From NCBI GenBank assembly GCA_018066125.1, contig JAGHSA010000017.1, positions 1 to 57,525 of the forward strand: 57,525 bases of DNA, written 5' to 3'. Of this stretch, positions 52,432 through 57,525 are shown in pieces. Numbering within the stretch: position 1 is the first letter of the stretch; the number at the start of each line of letters is the position of its first letter. Position numbers and translations under genes: made by a program. The stretch comes from Candidatus Cryptobacteroides onthequi (GTDB taxonomy: Bacteria; Bacteroidota; Bacteroidia; Bacteroidales; UBA932). The notes beneath the pieces were generated by a model, which worked only from the letters and a program-made list of their open reading frames with translations, was not told the DNA's origin and did not search any database.

Positions 52432-53598
52432 ATGAGAACTGTTTTATTCTTCATCATAGCGGCAGCATGTTTTTTCTGGCCTCTCAGGACAGCCGTAAGA
52501 CCTAAACGAAAAGTCATTCCCGCCCAAAAGATAATGATGGCCACAATGGCCTGCACCGGACTGGTATTCTGCCTGCTCGGATGCTTTTCCATAAAGTCCC
52601 TCTACGGCAATATCTGGATGGAACTCGGATACTCCACCATCATCCCGTTCATCGGGGTGTTCTATTTCCTTTTCATCAGATCCCTCACGGACAAGGAAGG
52701 GGTCAGGGTCAAGGATCTGTCCGTCCTCATCCCAGTGATACTCCTGATCATCTCCGGCTACGCATTCGACATCATGTCCGGGAAGGAGCAGTGGTCTCAG
52801 TATGTGACAGCCGTGTACAACGGCCAGTCCGTCGACAGGGCCGACCTCAGCACCATCAACAAGGCACGCATCCTCGGAGGATTCTGGCTCCAGAGGCTGT
52901 TCATCCTGGCGGAGCTTCTTGCTGCGCTCTTCTATGGCTCCAGACAGCTCAGGGTCTACAACCACGAGCTTGAGAACTATTATTCCGAGCTCAAGGGACT
53001 TGCAGACAGCATGAACACCTACACTGCTGCATTCACCTGGATCACAGCCATCGTAGTCACAACCTTCACCCTTTCCGACAACATCCTCGCCGGCAGGCTC
53101 AGCCCGCTTACAGTGATTGCCGCCATCCTGGCAGTCCTCACGGTATTCTCCATCGGCAGCTACACACACAGTCTGGAGAGAAGCGCAAAGGACGTGGCTG
53201 AAATGGCTGAGGAAGATGCCAAGAGGAACGCCGCGGCCGCTCCGCAGTTCACAGCCGCCGAGAGCCCTATCGAGAAGTACACCAAGGCACTCAGGGAGGC
53301 TGTGGCAGAAAAGATCTACCTCGAGCCGGGCCTTGAGCTCACCGACCTGGCAGACAGGATAGGAACCAACAGAACCTATCTATCCAATATCATCCATGAG
53401 GAGTACGGGCAGAACTTCTCAGAGTTCATCAACTCCCGCCGCATCTCGTATGCCATCAAGATGATGACCGAGACCGAGGAGCAGTTCCCGGTACGTTATG
53501 TAGCCATGAAGTGTGGATACAACTCGCTTCAGTCGTTCTACAACAACTTCGCCAAGTACACCGGAGGCAAGACCCCGGCGTCATTCCTGAAGAAATAG
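52432..53598 (+). CDS. Membrane-bound AraC-family regulator
   Basis: 388 residues. The N-terminal 230 residues hold about seven hydrophobic segments (for example VLFFIIAAACFFWPL, STIIPFIGVFYFLFIRSL, LSVLIPVILLIISGYAF and LSPLTVIAAILAVLTVFSI). A linker follows, then an AraC DNA-binding domain at about 285-388 with two helix-turn-helix units: LTDLADRIGTNRTYLSNIIH and VAMKCGYNSLQSFYNNFAKY. It must act at the membrane, perhaps sensing an envelope signal. Its stop is four bases from the end of the converging symporter gene; no control over that gene is evident. Confidence 0.88.
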   Translation: MRTVLFFIIAAACFFWPLRTAVRPKRKVIPAQKIMMATMACTGLVFCLLGCFSIKSLYGNIWMELGYSTIIPFIGVFYFLFIRSLTDKEGVRVKDLSVLIPVILLIISGYAFDIMSGKEQWSQYVTAVYNGQSVDRADLSTINKARILGGFWLQRLFILAELLAALFYGSRQLRVYNHELENYYSELKGLADSMNTYTAAFTWITAIVVTTFTLSDNILAGRLSPLTVIAAILAVLTVFSIGSYTHSLERSAKDVAEMAEEDAKRNAAAAPQFTAAESPIEKYTKALREAVAEKIYLEPGLELTDLADRIGTNRTYLSNIIHEEYGQNFSEFINSRRISYAIKMMTETEEQFPVRYVAMKCGYNSLQSFYNNFAKYTGGKTPASFLKK

Positions 53599-53602
53599 TC
53601 TG

Positions 53603-55069
53603 TCATCTGCGTTTGAGCGACGCCAGGATGAATCCCGTGAAGAACAGCACCAGCGTGCCCAGAGCGATGGACAGGCTGAGGTGGATGAATCCCGGCAGCG
53701 GAAGAATCTTCTGACCGAAAGTGATATAGACCACCACCAGCACGCCCATGACGGTCGCGATCGCGGCCTGGGTGCTCGTGGTGCGCCTGGAGAATATTCC
53801 GAGGAGGAACAGACCCAGCATGCCTCCGCTCAGCACACTCTGCATCGACCACCATGCGGTTAGGGCGCTCTTGACGTTCATGACCGCAACTGCGACTCCG
53901 ATGGCAAGAACGGTAAGCACCACCGTCATGGAACGGAGGAAGCGGATATTTCGGCTTTCGCCTGCCTTCTCCGGCAGGAAGCGCTTGAAGTAGTCCTCGA
54001 GCAGTACGGTCGAGCCGGAATTGAGGGTCGCTGCGATGGTGCTCATTGCGGCGGCGATGATGGCAGCCACAAGCAGTCCGCTTAGACCGTGCGGAAGACG
54101 GTTGACGATGTACCATGGGAAGACGGCATCAGACTGGGCCGCCACTTCCGAAGGTATCATGCCCGGATGGGTGGATCCGAATATCCACAGCCCGGTGCCG
54201 ATCAGCACGAACAGCAGGGTGCCGGGGATGTACATCATGGCTCCGGAGAATGCCGAGCGCACCGCTGAACGGTCATCCTTTGCGGCGATATACCTCTGGG
54301 TGAAGCTCTGGTCGATGCCGAAATTCTGGAGATTGACACACAGGCCGTAGCCGAATGACACCCAGAAGGTCTCGGTTCCCCATTCGCGGAGGCTGAATGA
54401 GCCCAGCGAGAACTTGCCGGCATCCCATGCCATGCGCATGCCCTCTCCCACCCCGCAAGGGGTGTCGATGATCAGGGTCACTATCACGGCGATGGTGCCC
54501 ACAATGAGGATGAGCGACTGGATGGCATCCGCCCATATCACGGCCTTGAACCCGCCGAGCATGGAATAGAGCATGGTCACAATGCCGGTGATGATGATGA
54601 TCCACAGGCATGAGAAACCCAGCGCCGACTTGAGCGTCAGCGCCAGAAGGAACAGGATGACACCGCTTCGGGCAGTCTGCATCACGAGGAAGCATGCGCT
54701 CGCATAAATGCGCGCCCATGGTCCGAAGCGTTCTTCCAGATAGGTGTATGCCGATATGGAATTTGTCTTGCGATAGAACGGAACGAACCACTTCGCGGCC
54801 ACGAACGCCGCAATCGGCACCGTCAGGGTCAGCACGAAACAGTTCCAGTTGGAAAGGTACGCCTTCGCCGGGAGGGCAAGGAAGGAGATCGAGCTGACCT
54901 GTGTCGCGAAGATGGACAGGGCAATGGCCCAGGTCGGGATCCTGCCGCCTCCGGACATGAAGGTGCCTGCATCCTTCGCGCCCTTGCGGAAATAGAAGGA
55001 GCAGCCGAAAAGCACGATACCTATGAGGTAAATCGCGATGATGGCCAGGTCAAGGGGACTTGTCTGCAT
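53603..55069 (-). CDS. Sodium:solute symporter (SSS family)
   Basis: Inner-membrane secondary transporter of the SGLT/PutP family, 488 residues with about 13 transmembrane helices. Family marks are FFVSGGGR-like TFMSGGGRIPTWAIALSIFA near residue 38-57, SSISFLALPAKAY, AYTYLEERFGPWAR and GGFKAVIWADAIQSLILIVG near 190. Members carry sugars, sugar acids, amino acids or sialic acid with sodium. It starts three bases after the aldolase gene in a two-gene operon with a LacI-type operator, which suggests that it brings in the substrate, or a precursor, of the aldolase. Confidence 0.92.
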   Translation of the reverse strand: MQTSPLDLAIIAIYLIGIVLFGCSFYFRKGAKDAGTFMSGGGRIPTWAIALSIFATQVSSISFLALPAKAYLSNWNCFVLTLTVPIAAFVAAKWFVPFYRKTNSISAYTYLEERFGPWARIYASACFLVMQTARSGVILFLLALTLKSALGFSCLWIIIITGIVTMLYSMLGGFKAVIWADAIQSLILIVGTIAVIVTLIIDTPCGVGEGMRMAWDAGKFSLGSFSLREWGTETFWVSFGYGLCVNLQNFGIDQSFTQRYIAAKDDRSAVRSAFSGAMMYIPGTLLFVLIGTGLWIFGSTHPGMIPSEVAAQSDAVFPWYIVNRLPHGLSGLLVAAIIAAAMSTIAATLNSGSTVLLEDYFKRFLPEKAGESRNIRFLRSMTVVLTVLAIGVAVAVMNVKSALTAWWSMQSVLSGGMLGLFLLGIFSRRTTSTQAAIATVMGVLVVVYITFGQKILPLPGFIHLSLSIALGTLVLFFTGFILASLKRR

Positions 55070-55072
55070 AGG

Positions 55073-55840
55073 CTATGCCTCACGGAATGCCTTGATGGAA
55101 TTGCGGAAGCCCTCGAGCATGGCACCGGTATCGCTCCTCACCGCCATGTAATCGACACCGCGGCGCTTCCATGCCTCGTACTCCACTTCGAGAGAGACTC
55201 CGAGAAGCACTCCGGCCGCCTTTGCCTTGCGTGCGACCTCATCATATGCTGCAGCCACATCAGGATCATCCCACTGGCCGGCCTTTCCCATCGATGCTGA
55301 TAAGTCGTACGGACCTACAAGGACAGAATCAAGTCCCGGGAGGGCAAGGATGCGGTCAAGGTCGCGGACCGCGTCGATATGCTCTATCTGGAGAATGACC
55401 ATAGGATCATGCGCCGAAGCGTCCCAATACTCCTTCATGTCGGCAGCTCCGTAATCGAGTCCGCGGCGGAATCCGCATCCGCGGTTGCCTACAGGAGGAT
55501 AACGCATGGCCGCAATGGCGAGGGCAGCCTGCTCCGCGTTCATGACCATAGGCACGATGATGCCCGCAGGACAGAAATCGATCACCTTCTTTATCTCGGT
55601 GTGGTCACACGCCGGCACCCTGTAGAAGGAGGCGCAGTCTGTGCCCCGCACCGCCATCATGTGATGCATTGCGGTGTTGCGGTCGATCTCGCCATGCTCT
55701 CCGTCGATGAACACGAAGTCGAATCCCGCAGCAGCCACCACCTCGGTGACAGCCGGATCTGAAAATGAAACGCACCCTCCCAGAGGGCACTTCCCCGCCT
55801 TTACCTTGGCCAGGAATTTCTCAAGATTATTGATTTCCAT
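55073..55840 (-). CDS. HpcH/HpaI-family aldolase
   Basis: Metal-dependent class II aldolase that cleaves 4-hydroxy-2-oxo acids to pyruvate (or a related oxo acid) and an aldehyde, 255 residues. Active-site residues match HpaI: His49 (FIDGEHG), Arg74 (YRVPAC), metal ligands Glu153 (LQIEH) and Asp179 (GPYDLSASMG). The motif VGNRGCGFRRGLDYG replaces the usual GVRG region. Candidates include 2-keto-3-deoxy sugar-acid or 4-hydroxy-2-oxoheptanedioate-type substrates; the sequence does not decide. First gene of the operon with the symporter and preceded by a LacI-type operator. Confidence 0.9.
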   Translation of the reverse strand: MEINNLEKFLAKVKAGKCPLGGCVSFSDPAVTEVVAAAGFDFVFIDGEHGEIDRNTAMHHMMAVRGTDCASFYRVPACDHTEIKKVIDFCPAGIIVPMVMNAEQAALAIAAMRYPPVGNRGCGFRRGLDYGAADMKEYWDASAHDPMVILQIEHIDAVRDLDRILALPGLDSVLVGPYDLSASMGKAGQWDDPDVAAAYDEVARKAKAAGVLLGVSLEVEYEAWKRRGVDYMAVRSDTGAMLEGFRNSIKAFREA

Positions 55841-55867
55841 GTTATATTGATTATTGTATCATTATTG

Positions 55868-55898
55868 TGCGCAAACGATTTCGCATATCCCAAAATTA
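55868..55898 (-). promoter_or_regulatory. Aldolase-symporter promoter with LacI-type operator
   Basis: The minus-7 box TAATTTTG (55898-55891) is followed six bases downstream by TGCGCAAACGATTTCGCA (55868-55885 on the plus strand). This is a LacI-type palindrome centred on CG (TGCGCAAA against TGCGAAAT). The first 13 bases are identical to the susC operator, and the position over the start site is the same. Confidence 0.7.
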
Positions 55899-55938
55899 CG
55901 CACTATGCCGTAAAAAGAAAAGAGTTCCGCGAGAAAAA

Positions 55939-55969
55939 TTTGCAGATTCAAAAAAAAGCACTACCTTTG
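55939..55969 (+). promoter_or_regulatory. Promoter of tRNA-fMet
   Basis: TTTG (55939-55942), exactly 19 bases, then TACCTTTG (55962-55969): a full match to the Bacteroidetes consensus. The tRNA 5' end is 12 bases further on. Confidence 0.8.
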
Positions 55970-55980
55970 TAGTCCAACAT

Positions 55981-56053
55981 CGCGGGATAGAGCAGTTGGT
56001 AGCTCGTCGGGCTCATAACCCGGAGGCCGGAGGTTCGAGTCCTTCTCCCGCTA
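55981..56053 (+). tRNA. Initiator tRNA-Met (anticodon CAT)
   Basis: A complete cloverleaf with D-arm GAGCAGTTGGTAGCTC, anticodon arm CGGG-CTCATAA-CCCG, and T-arm GGAGGTTCGAGTCC. The three consecutive G-C pairs in the anticodon stem and the mismatched first acceptor pair (C1 against U72) mark it as the initiator. CCA is not encoded. The 3' half is also the end of a recombinase reading frame on the other strand. Confidence 0.95.
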
Positions 56054-56606
56054 CTAGAACGGACATCTCATCAAGAGGTGTCCGTTTTTCGTATGTGGAT
56101 GCCTCAACAGAAGTGCCTACAACGGCGATTTGTCTGAAAAATTTGTTCATTCCATCGGTTCGATACGCCTTATCTACGTTATCCCACTTTACTCCTGTTG
56201 GGAATACAAGGTTTTGTATCTTCTGGCATACATCAAAGTCCATTCTACGCCAGTAAGAGCCCATTTTTTGACTCACATCTATGACGTTCGATAGATATTC
56301 CGCTTCATCATTGGCAATGCCATCCAATTTGGCTAGTAACGCCTCTGCCTCGCGCTTTTCCGCCTTCAATTGAGCCTGCACCGACTCATACACATCTCTG
56401 TCTATTTCGTCAATCGCCCATCTCATTTGCGCCTTCTTCAACTTCGTATCAATGGTTGCGAGGTTCTTTTCCACAAGGTCCCTATCAATGTCGTTGCTAT
56501 GCTCACGCTCCTCGAACTTATGCCTCGCCACACTTTCCAGAACAGACTTCCATTCATCTGGCAAGACGAGCGTATCCAGCACTTCTGCGTAGGCATCGTG
56601 CAACAC
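56013..56606 (-). pseudogene. C-terminal remnant of a large serine recombinase reading into tRNA-fMet
   Basis: The open frame encodes about 197 residues resembling only the C-terminal coiled-coil end of large serine recombinases: a charged helical stretch (EREHSNDIDRDLVEKNLATI, KKAQMRWAIDEIDRDVYESV) and then IQNLVFPTGVKWD. The N-terminal catalytic domain with its Ser nucleophile and the zinc domain are missing, and a stop lies nine codons upstream of the first possible start (GTG). The last residues, GEGLEPPASGL, are the antisense translation of the tRNA 3' half, the hallmark of an element inserted in a tRNA gene. I read it as a decayed end of an integrative element, not an active recombinase. 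Confidence 0.8.
56058..56090 (+). terminator. Terminator of tRNA-fMet
   Basis: AACGGACATCTC and GAGGTGTCCGTT pair (one G-U) around ATCAA and are followed by TTTTC. It lies five bases past the tRNA and within the recombinase remnant. Confidence 0.88.
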
Positions 56607-56692
56607 TTGCGATGAGATGTTTGTCCTCAGTCAAAGATTGATGGTATGGCATACTATGTGCTTATGCAAAGCCATATCGTTTAAGCTTTTTT

Positions 56693-57172
56693 ATGAAAAG
56701 AATCATTGTACTGATTGCAATTATTGCATCGTCTATCTCTATGAGCGCACAAACCAAGTCTGTGAATTTGGAGTTGCTTGGAGCAAATGGCTTGGCCGGA
56801 ATTAACTTTGACACTCGATTCAAGGGCAACTACGGATTCGGTTACAGTGTCGGTCTTGGTTACGGATTCTCAAGCACAAATATCGACTTTGCCGAAACTG
56901 CGGGAAGAGATGGCGTGAACCACCAAGCGGTCGTTCCTGTTGAATTAAATTACCTGTTCGGTAAGCACAATAGCCATTTCGTCTTGGGTGCTGGCTTAGT
57001 TGGTGGAGTTGTTATCAATGAGGCTGTAAAAAAGCCATCCTTCGGTGGAACTGCTTTTGCTGATATAGCCTATAGATATCAGAAACCTAAAGGATTCAAC
57101 TTTTCCATCGGTATGAAGCCGAACCTACAAAACGCACTCTATCCATACCTCAGTGTAGGTTTCTCATTCTAA
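56693..57172 (+). CDS. Small outer-membrane beta-barrel protein
   Basis: 159 residues with a 19-residue signal peptide (MKRIIVLIAIIASSISMSA). The rest is alternating beta-strand sequence (VNLELLGANGLAGINFDTRF, YGFGYSVGLGYGF, LVGGVVINEAV) ending in the barrel signature YLSVGFSF with terminal Phe. An eight-stranded barrel of the OmpX/OprF-like class is likely. The DNA is visibly AT-richer than the rest of the window and lies beside the recombinase remnant, so the gene was probably acquired with that element. A terminator follows. Function unknown. Confidence 0.82.
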   Translation: MKRIIVLIAIIASSISMSAQTKSVNLELLGANGLAGINFDTRFKGNYGFGYSVGLGYGFSSTNIDFAETAGRDGVNHQAVVPVELNYLFGKHNSHFVLGAGLVGGVVINEAVKKPSFGGTAFADIAYRYQKPKGFNFSIGMKPNLQNALYPYLSVGFSF

Positions 57173-57212
57173 AACATCAGTATCAGCATAACTTTTTAAG
57201 TTACATTGACAC

Positions 57213-57244
57213 AAAGCGAGGAGGCAAATCTGCCCCCTCGCTTT
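57213..57244 (+). terminator. Terminator after the small barrel gene
   Basis: AAAGCGAGG and CCTCGCTTT form nine pairs, extended inside by GGC/GCC around AAATCT. It lies 40 bases past the stop; the trailing T-run is short. Confidence 0.7.
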
Positions 57245-57525
57245 GATTATGTTGATACAATTCTATTTTGATACACCACCGACCATTGTGATGATACTAT
57301 CTTTTGTAAATCCGCTAACGCCATCACCTTTTGCTAACAACGTTCGGTATATCGTCAGGTCACGTGATGGAGAAGTTCGCGCAGGAAATACTGGACAAAC
57401 TGCACGGAGTTCTGCCGTTCTAGGAGAAGGCACCACCGCCGGAATATACGACCTCCGGCGGCTAAAGATCAAGCGCTGCGGGGAGCTCGCCACAAGGGCT
57501 CTCCTCGCGCTTGACTTTTGCCCGG
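57245..57525. other. Right edge: no confident gene; strong inverted repeats
   Basis: Composition switches from AT-rich to GC-rich near 57345. Two hairpins lie in the GC-rich part: CCGCCGGA/TCCGGCGG (57436-57443 and 57454-57461) and a longer imperfect one from AAGCGC (57471) to GCGCTT (57512). A plus-strand open frame reads AGIYDLRRLKIKRCGEL, reminiscent of C-termini of secreted Bacteroidales proteins, but it has no clear start and runs off the window. A 76-codon minus-strand frame has no family likeness. I do not call either a gene. Confidence 0.5.

Noticed and set aside
52432..55840. AraC-type regulator as the controller of the symporter-aldolase operon
   Set aside because: It merely converges with that operon at the 3' end, whereas the operon promoter holds a LacI-type operator shared with susC.
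57263..57493. 76-codon minus-strand open frame at the right edge
   Set aside because: It spans the composition switch and two strong palindromes and shows no family likeness or start signal.

Overview
The window looks like a chromosomal segment of a member of the Bacteroidota, most likely order Bacteroidales. Evidence: a SusC/SusD pair, a lipid A block (lpxD, lpxC, lpxA), DUF3078, FadL-type and GH92 proteins, lipoproteins with short Bacteroidetes-style lipoboxes, and many TAnnTTTG minus-7 promoter boxes of the kind used by the Bacteroidetes primary sigma factor. By eye the DNA is moderately GC-rich, except for an AT-richer island at the right end. I cannot name the genus.

Layout, left to right. 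1-488: a 51-bp tandem repeat array and the tpiA terminator. 489-4104: tpiA, divergent from a cytoplasmic dipeptidyl peptidase III that overlaps a XerD-type recombinase. 4105-7194: a minus-strand trio (helix-hairpin-helix membrane protein, rsmI, acidic coiled-coil protein), then tdk. 7201-12488: a secreted M6 metalloprotease with a coupled lipoprotein, pth-rplY, and a clostripain-like lipoprotein. 12561-18333: a plus-strand operon tyrS-rbfA-lolC-like-rmuC-C1 peptidase. 18418-22495: minus-strand rpmH, rsmG, an ECF sigma factor and polA, the last three overlapping. 22536-26713: FecCD permease, ABC ATPase, tadA and a GH92 mannosidase with overlapping ends. 26769-31464: rimP-nusA-infB and tRNA-Gln. 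31574-35025: lpxD, lpxC, lpxA and a WbqC-like gene. 35022-37990: a FadL-type protein and an extraordinary Trp/Tyr/Gly-rich exported protein. 38063-41478: proS, a DUF3078 protein and tilS. 41540-55840: a SusC/SusD locus, a LacI regulator, sppA, hisS, a response regulator, a membrane AraC regulator, an SSS symporter and an HpcH/HpaI aldolase. 55981-57525: initiator tRNA-Met carrying a mobile-element scar and AT-richer DNA.

The most interesting unit is the SusC/SusD locus. The SusC-like protein has about 178 extra residues after its barrel: an Ala-rich coiled coil and an OmpA-type peptidoglycan-binding domain with the key Asp and Arg kept. The same 13-base string, TGCGCAAACGATT, lies within an operator-like palindrome just downstream of the minus-7 box of both the susC-susD operon and the aldolase-symporter operon. 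A LacI-family gene starts beside the first site. I infer one regulon: an outer-membrane importer that may be tied to the cell wall, an inner-membrane sodium symporter and a cytosolic 2-oxo-acid aldolase, all repressed by this LacI protein. The substrate is unknown.

Other notable points: LpxC lacks the FabZ domain usual in this phylum; DNA polymerase I appears to have lost proofreading residues; back-to-back divergent promoters recur; and a truncated serine recombinase reads into the tRNA-fMet gene.
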